Source: Mycobacterium gastri
Lineage (GTDB): Bacteria > Actinomycetota > Actinomycetes > Mycobacteriales > Mycobacteriaceae
Length of the DNA stretch: 64,000 bases
Reading direction: 5' to 3'
Assembly: GCF_002102175.1 (NCBI RefSeq)
Contig: NZ_LQOX01000113.1
Location: 1 to 64,000, forward strand
Position 1 is the first letter of the stretch. Each line of letters opens with the position of its first letter. Below the pieces are notes generated by a model. It was not told the origin of the DNA and did no database searches. It saw only the letters and a list, made by a program, of their open reading frames with translations. The translations under genes were made by a program, and so were the position numbers. Below, piece by piece: positions 9,218 through 17,922 of the stretch.

Positions 9218-10267
9218 TCATCGACGACCACGCGCGCCGGAGGCGCGCCGAGCCGCCCGGTTCATCCCGGAGCCGGGCTCCTCGGACCGGGCGTAGGCTT
9301 CGACGATCTCCGAGACCAGGCGGTGGCGCACCACGTCCACACTGGTCAGCTCCGCGATGTGAATGTCGTCGATGTCCTCGAGGATGTCGACCGCCGCCCG
9401 CAGGCCGGACTTGGCGCCGCCCGGCAGGTCAATCTGGGTGACATCCCCGGTGACCACGACTTTCGACCCGAACCCCAATCGGGTGAGGAACATTTTCATC
9501 TGCTCGGCGGTGGTGTTCTGCGCCTCGTCGAGGACGATGAAGGCGTCATTCAAGGTGCGGCCGCGCATGTACGCCAGCGGCGCCACCTCGATGACCCCGG
9601 CGGTCATCAGCTTCGGAATCAGCTCGGGATCCATCATGTCGTACAGCGCGTCGTACAGCGGCCGCAGGTACGGGTCGATCTTCTCGCTCAGTGTGCCGGG
9701 CAGAAAGCCAAGGCGCTCACCGGCTTCCACCGCCGGACGGGTCAAGATGATGCGGGTGACCTGCTTGGTCTGCAATGCATGCACCGCCTTGGCCATCGCC
9801 AGATAGGTCTTCCCGGTGCCGGCCGGGCCGATCCCGAACACGATGGTGTTGGCATCGATCGCGTCGACATAACGTTTCTGGTTCAGCGTCTTGGGCCGGA
9901 TCGTCTTGCCGCGTCGCGACAAGATGTCAAGGGTGAGCACCTCTGCCGGCGACTCGTTGCCCGCGCCGAGCAACATGGCAACGCTGTGGCGCACCACCTC
10001 CGGCGTCAACGACTGCCCCCCGGCAACAATCGCGACCAACTCGGAAATCGCCCGTTCGGCCAGCGCGACATCGGCCGGTTCGCCGGACAGAGTCACCGAG
10101 TTGCCACGCACATGCAGGCCGGCGGCCAGGATGCGTTCCAGCGCGCGCAGGTTCTCGTCTGCCGATCCGAGTAAGCCCACGACCAAATCAGGCGGAACAT
10201 CGATGCTGCTGCGAACCTGAGATGAGGCCGATAATGCGTCAGCAGCCTTGGTTTCGCGGGGCGTCAC
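9218..10267 (-). CDS. phoH1: PhoH-like ATPase
   Basis: 349-residue P-loop ATPase with the PhoH core: Walker A GIGPAGTGKTYLA, FILTRPAVEAGERLGFLPG-type signature and Walker B IVLDEAQNTT. A KH-like N-terminal region comes before the ATPase. Orthologue of Rv2368c. Family members are linked to RNA metabolism and phosphate stress; the exact role is unclear. I start at GTG 10267 (TPRETKAADA), matching the M. tuberculosis N terminus; the frame is open to 10477 but that part has no conservation I recognise. In most actinobacteria rsmE and dnaJ lie just upstream. Here a P450 gene takes that place, so this gene is at a synteny break. Confidence 0.93.
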   Translation of the reverse strand: MTPRETKAADALSASSQVRSSIDVPPDLVVGLLGSADENLRALERILAAGLHVRGNSVTLSGEPADVALAERAISELVAIVAGGQSLTPEVVRHSVAMLLGAGNESPAEVLTLDILSRRGKTIRPKTLNQKRYVDAIDANTIVFGIGPAGTGKTYLAMAKAVHALQTKQVTRIILTRPAVEAGERLGFLPGTLSEKIDPYLRPLYDALYDMMDPELIPKLMTAGVIEVAPLAYMRGRTLNDAFIVLDEAQNTTAEQMKMFLTRLGFGSKVVVTGDVTQIDLPGGAKSGLRAAVDILEDIDDIHIAELTSVDVVRHRLVSEIVEAYARSEEPGSGMNRAARRASGARGRR

Positions 10268-10410
10268 GTGGTTTCTGATGCCTACTTTCTGTGTTCTCGG
10301 GCGACGACAGCCGGTAGTCAAGTCTAGCGCCGCATGCGCTCCGCAGGCCTGCTCCGCGGGAAATGCCGCCCGGGAACCGACGCCCGCGAACCCCAGGGGG
10401 CGCCCGGGCG

Positions 10411-11880
10411 CTAGATCCGTTGCGCGGCGACGGGCACCTTGGTGACAACCGCCGGCACGCCACCTTTGACCGGCCACGGTAGCGCAGGGTCGTGTTCGGG
10501 AGCCCAGCCGACGGGGATCTGTATCCGGAACCGCTGATGAAGCTGGGCGAGGAACAATTGGGCCTCCAGGTAACCCATGGCCGCACCGAAGCAGCGGTGC
10601 GGGCCGGCGCCGAAGGGCAGGAAAACCAGGTTGGGCCGGGCAGCGACGATGTCCTTGTCGTAGAACCGGATCGGCTCATAAGTTTCGGCGTCGGGGCCCC
10701 ACCAGCGTGGATCGCGCTGCAGCGCGTAGATCGGCAAGCCGACCAGGGTGCCGCGGCGGATCCGGTAGCCACCGATGACGTCGTCGATCATGGCGAACCG
10801 CGGCTGCAACAGCAGGCCCTGCAGGCGCTGTCCCTCGTCGAAACACGCCTTGGCCCACTCGAGCCGGTCCAGGTCGGCGTAGCTGGGCAAAGCTCCGCCG
10901 AGTTGGTCGACCTCGTCGTACAGTCGCTGCTGCGCCTGCGGATTCTGCGGAAGCAGCGCCAGTGTCCAGGCCAATGCGGCGACCACGGTTTCATACCCGC
11001 CGCCGATCAACATGATCGCTTCGGTGATCACGTCGCGCCGGCTGATGGGCGTGCCGTCCTCGTAGCGCGCGTCCAGAAGTATCTGCAGCAGGTCGTCGTA
11101 GGAGCGCGAGTCGGCCAGCCGTTCCTCTACTCGCCGCTTCACCCAGCGCCGCATCCGCAACCACGCCTGCACGGGGTTACCGTCTCCCGGCAGCATTCGC
11201 GGCGGGGCGCCGAGCAGCAGCGGCGACGACGCGCTCTGCATCAGCGTGCGGACGTCGACGTCGAGCCGATGCAACTCGGCATCGGAGAGCCCCATCGTGA
11301 ACATCGCGCGCATGAACGCCGGAATCACCACGCCGTTGATCTCGTGCTGCAGATCGATCGATTCGCCGGTCTGCGCGAACCGCTCCCATCCGGTCAGGCG
11401 GTTGGCGAATTCGTCGGCGACGGTGGCGGCGACCCGGCTCAGCTGTTGGCGGCCCATCATCGGTGTCAGCGGCTTGCGCCGGCGACGAAACTCGCGGCCC
11501 TCCATCATCTGCATGGACGCGCCCAGCACCTTCCTCGCCGCACCCGCGGCGGCCCCGATCAGGCTGTACTCGCCGTCGCGGTGGCTCATGACGTGGCGCA
11601 CGTGGTCGGGATGATTCAGCACCACCACGTCGTACAGCGGCAACGGCAGTCGGTAGACGTCGCCATAAGTCTTTCCCAGCTGCTGCAGGTATCCGAACGG
11701 GTCGGACTTCAGTTCCGGAACGACCCCGAGGAAGGGCCGCCCGCGCGGGCCGGGCGGGCGCGGCGCGGCTCGAGGGCCCCGAGATCCTTGAGGGCCTCGC
11801 CGCGATCGCAGCGCCTGCCGCGCACACCCGACCGGATTACGGGTCAGCCAATAGACGTCTCGTTGCGCCGCCGCTGTCAT
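10411..11880 (-). CDS. Cytochrome P450 monooxygenase
   Basis: 489-residue P450. The heme-thiolate loop is FLPFGAGPHRCFG near the C terminus, the K-helix ExxR is EGQR in CFDEGQRLQG, and the I-helix oxygen-binding stretch is IGGGYETVVAALAW. It has no redox partner domain, so ferredoxin and reductase must come from elsewhere. The long Arg/Pro-rich N terminus (GPRAAPRPPGPRGRP) precedes the fold. I start at ATG 11880 with GGAG nine bases upstream; ATG 11889 and GTG 11895 are in frame. It lies 69 bases after a methyltransferase on the same strand, suggesting that both act on one lipid or polyketide. I cannot assign a CYP family; I recall no H37Rv orthologue next to phoH1. Confidence 0.88.
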   Translation of the reverse strand: MTAAAQRDVYWLTRNPVGCARQALRSRRGPQGSRGPRAAPRPPGPRGRPFLGVVPELKSDPFGYLQQLGKTYGDVYRLPLPLYDVVVLNHPDHVRHVMSHRDGEYSLIGAAAGAARKVLGASMQMMEGREFRRRRKPLTPMMGRQQLSRVAATVADEFANRLTGWERFAQTGESIDLQHEINGVVIPAFMRAMFTMGLSDAELHRLDVDVRTLMQSASSPLLLGAPPRMLPGDGNPVQAWLRMRRWVKRRVEERLADSRSYDDLLQILLDARYEDGTPISRRDVITEAIMLIGGGYETVVAALAWTLALLPQNPQAQQRLYDEVDQLGGALPSYADLDRLEWAKACFDEGQRLQGLLLQPRFAMIDDVIGGYRIRRGTLVGLPIYALQRDPRWWGPDAETYEPIRFYDKDIVAARPNLVFLPFGAGPHRCFGAAMGYLEAQLFLAQLHQRFRIQIPVGWAPEHDPALPWPVKGGVPAVVTKVPVAAQRI

Positions 11881-11949
11881 GGGATACATCTCCACAGTGT
11901 TGAGTCGCCGGCGGGTGTCGCCGGCACGGATATCGAAAGATGGGACGAC

Positions 11950-12741
11950 TCACTCGTTTTCGAAGCAATACATCCGATACGAGCTCTCGCCGTTCTGCAG
12001 CCCGCGGCAGATCTTGGAGTTCGACGCGGCTACGGCGTCGCGGACCAGGCCGCGGAACAGAGCCGGGGTACGCCGAGTGAACATGTTCTGCGAGCGCGGC
12101 AGGCTCTTTTCCAGCCCGCGCACCACCTGCTCGCTGATGATCTCTTTGGAACGCATCCGCAGCGGCGCGTCGGCCAGCTCGGCCTCCCATTCGGCGACGT
12201 GGTCGCTGTGCCGGACGTCGGCGTAAAGCAGCTGCCCGCCCGGGCGCAACACCCGCGCGACTTCGGCGAAAAATCGGGGCACCGACGGATAACAGTGCGA
12301 GGCTTCGATATTGACGACGACATCGAAGGAATTGTCGGGGAACGGCAGGTTCTGGGCGTCCCCCTGGACGAAGTCCAGCCCTGGCAGCCGATGGGTGCTG
12401 CGGCAGACCTCGATGCCGGCCGGGTTGAGGTCCAGGCCGGTGTAGGAGGCCGGGTGCAGGGTGCGCATCAGGTAGGAGGCTCCGCCGCCGTGGCCGCAGC
12501 TCACCTCCAGCACCCGCTTTCCGGCGATATCGGCCTGGGTTGCCGTGCGGTGGTAGAGCTGAATGCAATACCGGTCCGGCTCGTCCGACTCCGACAGCGG
12601 GATGGCCATCGGCGGGTCTTCCTCGTAGCCAAGATTCAGCAACGCCACGTCGTCGGCGCCGTGGCGGGTGATGAAGGGGTAGTAGTACTTGGCGAAGACT
12701 CTCCAGGCGGGGGTCGACACCAGTCTGGTTGCAAGGCCCAT
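11950..12741 (-). CDS. SAM-dependent methyltransferase, Rv2952-like
   Basis: 263-residue class I methyltransferase. The SAM-binding motif is VLEVSCGHGGGASYL, followed by the acidic strand end GLDLNPAG, GDAQNLPFPDNSFDVV and LRPGGQLLYAD. The sequence closely follows Rv2952, which O-methylates phthiotriol and phenolphthiotriol lipids. Shared stretches include YEEDPPM, ESDEPDR, LYHRTATQ, EASHCYP and SYRMYCF. An O-methyltransferase acting on a complex lipid is therefore the best inference; the actual acceptor is unknown. I start at ATG 12741 (MGLATRLVSTP); the open frame extends to 12804. It is the middle gene of a probable operon with a SnoaL-like gene 93 bases upstream and a P450 69 bases downstream. 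Confidence 0.87.
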   Translation of the reverse strand: MGLATRLVSTPAWRVFAKYYYPFITRHGADDVALLNLGYEEDPPMAIPLSESDEPDRYCIQLYHRTATQADIAGKRVLEVSCGHGGGASYLMRTLHPASYTGLDLNPAGIEVCRSTHRLPGLDFVQGDAQNLPFPDNSFDVVVNIEASHCYPSVPRFFAEVARVLRPGGQLLYADVRHSDHVAEWEAELADAPLRMRSKEIISEQVVRGLEKSLPRSQNMFTRRTPALFRGLVRDAVAASNSKICRGLQNGESSYRMYCFENE

Positions 12742-12834
12742 GGTTCTGGTATGCCCACTAGCCGGGGGAATACACACCCGCTGGTGCCCAGTGGGGCGCC
12801 TCATCGGCGGGTCAATTCCTGGCGCGCCGCCGGT

Positions 12835-13380
12835 TCAAGCGGGGCGTAGCAGCGTGTTGGCCGGCAGGTCCTTGTCCAGGACCTTGTGCGCTTGGGCCAC
12901 GCCGGTGACCGGCAGCAGGTCCTCGTGCAGCAGTTCGACCTGCACCAGCAGCGAGGCCTGATCCCAGTAGATCCGTTCGTAGGCGACTTTTGGTTCCCCG
13001 GAGTCCGGGTCTGCCTCGAATCCCATCACGACGACGACGGGCAGCAGCACCGCGCGGCCGGTGGGCGCCACGTTGGGCAGGAAGGTCGGCATCGCAATGT
13101 CGTGGGTGAACGACATGACCATTTCGTCGACGACGCGATCGGCGCCGACGGTACGACAGACCGGGATGATCCTGGTGTCGTCGGGCCAGTGCCCGATGAA
13201 GTACCGGCCGTAAAACTGGGCTACCCCGGCAGCGCCGACGCCGCCCATCATGGTGGGCACATGGTTGACGTAGGGATCGGCGGTCATCGTCGCCATGGTC
13301 GCGGCGAGATCCTTGGCGACGAACTCGCGCGCGACGTGTTCGTCGAAGATCGCCCCCAGCTCGCGGGTGGTATCGGTCAT
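12835..13380 (-). CDS. SnoaL/NTF2-like fold protein
   Basis: 181 residues, ATG 13380 with AAGGAG eight bases upstream, which decides the start over 13413. It has the layout of the NTF2/SnoaL superfamily: an N-terminal helix (IFDEHVAREFVAKDL), a conserved aromatic/His region (DPYVNHVPTMMGG, YGRYFIGHWP) and a curved beta sheet. No signal peptide. Relatives include polyketide cyclases, ester cyclases and small scaffolds, so the name tells only the fold. It is probably the first gene of the operon with the methyltransferase and P450, where a cyclase or isomerase role would fit, but that is inference. Confidence 0.72.
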   Translation of the reverse strand: MTDTTRELGAIFDEHVAREFVAKDLAATMATMTADPYVNHVPTMMGGVGAAGVAQFYGRYFIGHWPDDTRIIPVCRTVGADRVVDEMVMSFTHDIAMPTFLPNVAPTGRAVLLPVVVVMGFEADPDSGEPKVAYERIYWDQASLLVQVELLHEDLLPVTGVAQAHKVLDKDLPANTLLRPA

Positions 13381-13471
13381 GGGGCACGCTCCTTTCGCAC
13401 CCGAGGGTCCCACACAAGCAACGGTGGTGCGGGAAAATCGCCGGCTCGACGCCCTGTCAGCTCTGAATCTG

Positions 13472-13836
13472 GTGGAGTTCCCCGATCACGCCGACGTCCT
13501 CACCGCGCGCAATCGCCGTGGCGGGTGCTCGAAGTCGTCGACTTCGGGTTGCTCGACGCCGCGGTTGCGCGGCCGCAGACCACCGTGTACGGAATAGACA
13601 CCTATCCCGGTCTCTCTACCAAGGCGGCGGTACTACTGCAGTTGGCTGGCCCGTAATCATGCTCTGGTGCGCGGCAATAGCCGACGGCGTGAATATTATT
13701 GGGTTGCAACAGCATTGAACTTGAGCCCAGGTTCGATGTAGACACCGCCGAGAAGCTGATATACGAGGTAGCGGAGCGCAGTGAGCTGGCCGTCGACGAA
13801 ATCGCCCTAAAGCTTTGCCTTTTCGCCGCCTGCTGA
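13472..13836 (+). pseudogene. Decayed Doc (death-on-curing) toxin gene
   Basis: Joining three frames reconstructs a Doc-type toxin. VEFPDHADVLTA starts at GTG 13472. A shift near 13510 leads into VVDFGLLDAAVARPQTTVYG and YPGLSTKAAVLLQ. A shift near 13640 gives LARNHALVRGNSRR, the place of the Fic/Doc active site H-x-F-x-D/N-G-N-K-R. Another near 13720 gives EPRFDVDTAEKLIYEVAE and VDEIALKL, ending at TGA 13836. Even the core is altered (RGNSR instead of DGNKR). The gene is dead. A matching antitoxin is not clear upstream; only a scrap (NRRLDALSAL) precedes it. The remaining 300 bases to the PE_PGRS stop hold no gene I recognise. Confidence 0.65.
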
Positions 13837-14142
13837 GGGCGCTGGTGTGTAACGGGCTTTGTGGGTTGCTGTTTCCGCTGGGTCGGCATGCCAGTTCAAT
13901 GGGTTGATGCGTTTGCTCGTTGAGCAGATTGTCGGGACTGCCGCGTAAGTGGTTGTGCGGACTAGGTTTCGGCGATCATGCGGCTGAAAGCCGCCAGCCT
14001 GGGCCGGTGGCTGCGCGCAGTCCGAGTCCAGCGAGGCGCGGCGATCGCCCATGCCAGTGCTACGCCGGCATCCCGCTTCCGGCCCGAATCGCCGACCTGG
14101 GGCCGGAATCTTCGTCAGTGACCGCCCGTCCCCGCGGTCACG

Positions 14143-17100
14143 CTAAACAATGTTGCCGTTGGAGCCGGGTGAGCCCGGGTTGCCGCCGGGTCCGGGGCCC
14201 CCACCGGAACCCCCGGTACCGGGAGTGGGAGTGCCGGAAACTGCATGTGCGTCACCCCCGTTGCCGCCGCCCCCACCATCGGTGAACGCTGCGGAGCTGT
14301 CGCCGCCATTGCCGCCATTGCCGGCTTTAGCAAATCCGGTCCCGGTGTTGGATGCGAAACCGCCCAAACCGCCGGCGCCACCCGTACCGCCGTCACCGCC
14401 GTTGCCGGCGTCACCGGCGGTGGCGTTACCAGGAGAAGCGGGATTCGTGACGTACGCGGAGCCGCCGTTGCCGCCGGCGCCGCCGCTGGCACCACCGGCG
14501 GTGCCGTCGACGCCGGCGGACCCGAAGGCGTCTCCGGTTCCGCGGTTCTCCGCATTGCCGCCGCTGCCGCCGTTGCCGCCGGCCCCGTTAGCGCCCCCGA
14601 TGCCGCCGGCCGTGGCCACGCCGCCGGTGGCGCTCCCGCTTCCGTAGGTGATCGCGGTGCCGCCGGCCCCGCCGCCCCCGCCGTTGCCATTGACGTCGGT
14701 AGCGTTGCCGGCCACACCGCCGGTGCCGCCGACAACGTTGAGCGTAGAGCTGGCAATGCCGATTTCCACGCTGCCGCCGCCCCCGGCGTTCCCGCCGTTG
14801 AAGCCGTTACCGCCGTTGCCGCCGGTGGCGCCGACCGGGGCAAAGGTAGAGGTGCTGGCGCTGCCGATGACCAGGCTGCCCCCGTTGCCGCCGTTCCCGC
14901 CGCGGAAGGTGCCGCCGGTGCCGCCATTGCCGCCGGCGCCGGCCGTGATCGGGCCCTTTCCGTCGGTGAATGCGAAACCGCCGGTGCCGCCGTTCCCACC
15001 TTGGATGGAGCCGTTCCCGCCGTTCCCGCCCATACCGGCGGTGACGGTGCCCGTAGAGGCCGTGTTGTGGATGGCCGCGACGCCGCCGACGCCGCCACTC
15101 CCGCCGATGTTGCCGCCGTCGACGCCGTTCGCACCGGCGCTGCCGGTGGCGTTTCCGGTTCCCCAGTTCTCCGCATTGCCGCCGCTGCCGCCGTTTCCGC
15201 CGCCCCCGAGGCCGCCGGTGTTGCCGGCTCCGGGGGCGCCGCCAAAGGCGTTTCCATGTCCGTAGGTGATCCCCAAACCGCCTTGCCCGCCGCTTCCGCC
15301 GATTCCGGTGATGCCGGTGCCGACGCCACCCATCCCGCCTTGGCCGCCGGTAGCGTTTTGCGCAGAGGTAGTGCCGTCGATCTGCACCGTGCCGCCGACC
15401 CCGCCGGACCCGCCGTTGAAGCCGCTGCCGCCGTTGCCGCCGGTAGCGCCGACGGGGACGAAGGTAGAGGCGCTGGTGTCTATTTCCAGGCTGCCGCCGT
15501 TGCCGCCGTTCCCGCCGCGGAAACTGCCACCGTTGCCGCCATCGCCGCCGGTGCCGGCGGTGATGGCGCCCGTTCCCTTGGTGTAAGCAAAACCGCCATT
15601 CCCGCCGTTCCCGCTTTGGGTGCTGCCGCTTCCGCCGGCCCCGCCTTGGCCTCCGGTGGCCGTAGCCGTAGCGGCAGGGTTGCGGATAAACGCGCCGCCA
15701 CCGGTGCCGCCGTCCCCGCCGGTAACACCGGTGCCGCCCTGGCCGCCGACACCGCCGGTAGCGTTTGCGGTAGAGATGGGGTTGTGGTCGGAGATGCCGC
15801 CGCTGCCGCCGTTGCCGCCGTTGCCGGTGCCGGCGCCATTGCCTCCGTCGCCGCCGTTACCGCCGGCCCCGGCCATAGCACCGGAGTTGCCGCCGACACC
15901 GCCGCCGCCGCCGTTGCCATTGCCAGCGCCATCACCGCCGTGTCCGCCGCCGCCGCCGTTGCCGTACAGGCCACCAATTCCACCATTCCCGCCGGTACCG
16001 CCGTTGCCGCTGACGGTTTGGGTGTAGCCGGCCCCGCCGAGGCCGCCGTTGCCGCCGTTGCCTGGCGTGATGGTGCCTGCGGCGCCGGTTGCGCCGGGAA
16101 CGGCGCCAGCGCCACCGATACCACCAATGCCCACAAGGCCCGGGTCGCCCCCGTTACCGCCCGTGCCACCGTTGGGAGTGCCGGCGTCGCCGGCCCCGCC
16201 CATACCGCCGTCGCCGGGTGCACCGGGATTGCCGCCGGCTCCCCCGGCCCCGCCGTTGCCGGTCGCACCCGTACCGCCGAACAAGGCCGAACCGCGCCCA
16301 CCGGCCCCGCCCGCGCCCCCCATTCCACCCTGGCCACCAGCGCCGCTGTCGCCGCCGTCGCCGCCGGTTACCCCGGCGCCGACAGCATTCCAGCCCGCGC
16401 CGCCGACGCCGCCGACCCCGCCGGCCCCGCCTACACCGCCCTGGCCGCCTGCCCCGCCGGCACCGAACAACAGCCCTCCGTTACCGCCGACCCCGCCGTT
16501 ACCCGCGTTACCGAGCAGCAGCCCGCTGTTGCCGCCGGGAATCACCGTGGCGGCACCTTGGGCGCCGGTAGCGCCCGAACCACCGGCCCCGCCGGCGCCG
16601 CCACTGCCGAACAGCAGCGCGCCGTTGCCGCCGGCCCCACCGGTCCCGCCGTCGCCGCCGGCCATGGCGGCGGCCCCGCCATTACCTCCGGCCCCCCCGT
16701 CGCCGTGCAGCAGCCCGCCGCTGCCACCGTCACCGCCGGTGCCGGCAAATCTGGCCGCTCCACCGTCACCGCCGCTGCCATGGAGCCACCCGCCCCTGCC
16801 GCCATTGCCGCCGTTGCCGCCGTTGTCGCCGCCGACCCCGCCGGCTCCGCCGCTACCGATCAACCCGGCGGTTCCGCCGTTACCGGCGTTGCCGCTGTCA
16901 CCGCCATAGCCGCCGGCTCCACCCGCGCCGTAGAGCCATCCGCCATTGCCGCCGTCGCCCCCGTGGCCGCCGGCAGCGCCGATGCCGCCGGCGCCACCAC
17001 TACCGATCAACCCGGCAGCGCCGCCGTTACCGGCGATGCCGCCGGCACCTGCGTTGCCGCCGGCCCCGCCCGAGCCGTAGAGCCATCCGCCACGGCCGCC

Positions 17101-17655
17101 GGCACCACCGAGGCCGCCGGTGCCGCCGTTTCCGCCGGCACCGCCGGTGCCGATCAATCCGGCAGCGCCGCCGTTACCAGCGGAAGTGCCGGCTCCCGCT
17201 TGGGAATAGCCGTTGCCGCCGTTGCCGTAGAGCAGCCCACCGGCCGCACCGTCGGGATGGGCGGCCGTCCCGTCAGCGCCGTTGCCGATCATCGGGCGGC
17301 CCAGCAGTGCCTCGGTGCGGGCATTGATCGCGACAAGCGTGTCCTGCCCCAGGGTCTGCAATCGCGAGGCGTTGGCGGCCTCGACTGCCGCATACGCCCG
17401 CGCACCTGCATTCAGCGCCTGCACAAACTGGGCATGAAACGTCGCCGCCTGACTACTCAGCGCCTGATACTCGTGGCCGTAGATGCCAAACAACCTCGCG
17501 ATCGCCGCGGACACCTCATCGCCGGCCGCCGCCAGCAGCTGCGTCGTCGAGCCGGCCGCCGCCGCGTTGGCCGCCTCAACCGCCTGCTCAAGCCCGGCTA
17601 AATCGGCCGCTGCCGCCGCCAAGAATCCAGGGCTCGCGATCACAAAGGACGACAT
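14143..17655 (-). CDS. PE_PGRS family protein with internal module repeats
   Basis: 1170 residues. An N-terminal PE domain (about residues 1-100) begins [19 protein letters not shown], followed by the conserved GRPMIGNGADG linker and a long glycine-rich PGRS region of GGA/GGN repeats. PE domains direct export through type VII (ESX-5) secretion to the outer surface. Unusually, the second half is not uniform. From about residue 655, non-glycine inserts (GGSLEID, STFVPVGATGG, GGNAENWGTG) recur in phase every 207 residues or so, at DNA spacings of 615-621 bases, for about 2.3 copies. No C-terminal enzyme domain follows. It is divergent from the LuxR-type gene. The long open frames on the opposite strand are artefacts of the GC-rich repeats. 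Confidence 0.92.
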   Translation of the reverse strand: MSSFVIASPGFLAAAAADLAGLEQAVEAANAAAAGSTTQLLAAAGDEVSAAIARLFGIYGHEYQALSSQAATFHAQFVQALNAGARAYAAVEAANASRLQTLGQDTLVAINARTEALLGRPMIGNGADGTAAHPDGAAGGLLYGNGGNGYSQAGAGTSAGNGGAAGLIGTGGAGGNGGTGGLGGAGGRGGWLYGSGGAGGNAGAGGIAGNGGAAGLIGSGGAGGIGAAGGHGGDGGNGGWLYGAGGAGGYGGDSGNAGNGGTAGLIGSGGAGGVGGDNGGNGGNGGRGGWLHGSGGDGGAARFAGTGGDGGSGGLLHGDGGAGGNGGAAAMAGGDGGTGGAGGNGALLFGSGGAGGAGGSGATGAQGAATVIPGGNSGLLLGNAGNGGVGGNGGLLFGAGGAGGQGGVGGAGGVGGVGGAGWNAVGAGVTGGDGGDSGAGGQGGMGGAGGAGGRGSALFGGTGATGNGGAGGAGGNPGAPGDGGMGGAGDAGTPNGGTGGNGGDPGLVGIGGIGGAGAVPGATGAAGTITPGNGGNGGLGGAGYTQTVSGNGGTGGNGGIGGLYGNGGGGGHGGDGAGNGNGGGGGVGGNSGAMAGAGGNGGDGGNGAGTGNGGNGGSGGISDHNPISTANATGGVGGQGGTGVTGGDGGTGGGAFIRNPAATATATGGQGGAGGSGSTQSGNGGNGGFAYTKGTGAITAGTGGDGGNGGSFRGGNGGNGGSLEIDTSASTFVPVGATGGNGGSGFNGGSGGVGGTVQIDGTTSAQNATGGQGGMGGVGTGITGIGGSGGQGGLGITYGHGNAFGGAPGAGNTGGLGGGGNGGSGGNAENWGTGNATGSAGANGVDGGNIGGSGGVGGVAAIHNTASTGTVTAGMGGNGGNGSIQGGNGGTGGFAFTDGKGPITAGAGGNGGTGGTFRGGNGGNGGSLVIGSASTSTFAPVGATGGNGGNGFNGGNAGGGGSVEIGIASSTLNVVGGTGGVAGNATDVNGNGGGGGAGGTAITYGSGSATGGVATAGGIGGANGAGGNGGSGGNAENRGTGDAFGSAGVDGTAGGASGGAGGNGGSAYVTNPASPGNATAGDAGNGGDGGTGGAGGLGGFASNTGTGFAKAGNGGNGGDSSAAFTDGGGGGNGGDAHAVSGTPTPGTGGSGGGPGPGGNPGSPGSNGNIV
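14300..15720 (-). repeat. Internal ~620-bp tandem modules within the PE_PGRS gene
   Basis: Landmarks repeat at constant spacing. The segments encoding AFIRNPA, AAIHNTA and AYVTNPA lie near 15690, 15070 and 14450. TTCTCCGCATTGCCGCC occurs at about 14546 and 15167 (621 bases apart). The FRGGNGGNGGSL codons are near 14901 and 15516 (615 apart). The copies have diverged by substitutions and in-frame indels, so they are an old duplication. Confidence 0.65.
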
Positions 17656-17922
17656 CTGCGGCCTCCATTACTGACGAGGCCGAACACGACCCCCGTAGAA
17701 ACTTCCGACTGTCCGAATCGTCGAGCAAAAAGCGCACGCAGGACCACGTAGCCGACTACCTAATCGCCACCCCTCGACACCCATCGCGCTACCCCACTCA
17801 GACCAGCCGAAGTGCAGTCGGCGGGGCGCGGTAATGCCGTGGGATCAGCCGAAGGGGTTTGACCGACGTCGAGGTGCGAGTAAACGGCCGCAAAAAGATC
17901 GCACACCTAAGAATGCGCAGAA

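Noticed and set aside
13837..14142. Insertion-sequence fragment between the Doc fossil and the PE_PGRS gene
   Set aside because: The stretch looks non-coding and scrap-like, but no transposase motif or inverted end could be identified.
15620..16909. Proline-rich plus-strand frames that look like PPP repeat proteins
   Set aside because: They are reverse readings of GGN/GGA codons in the PGRS region.
14245..17601. 1118-residue Ala/Gly/Val-rich frame on the plus strand
   Set aside because: Exact shadow of the PE_PGRS repeats; the minus strand has the PE domain and proper start.
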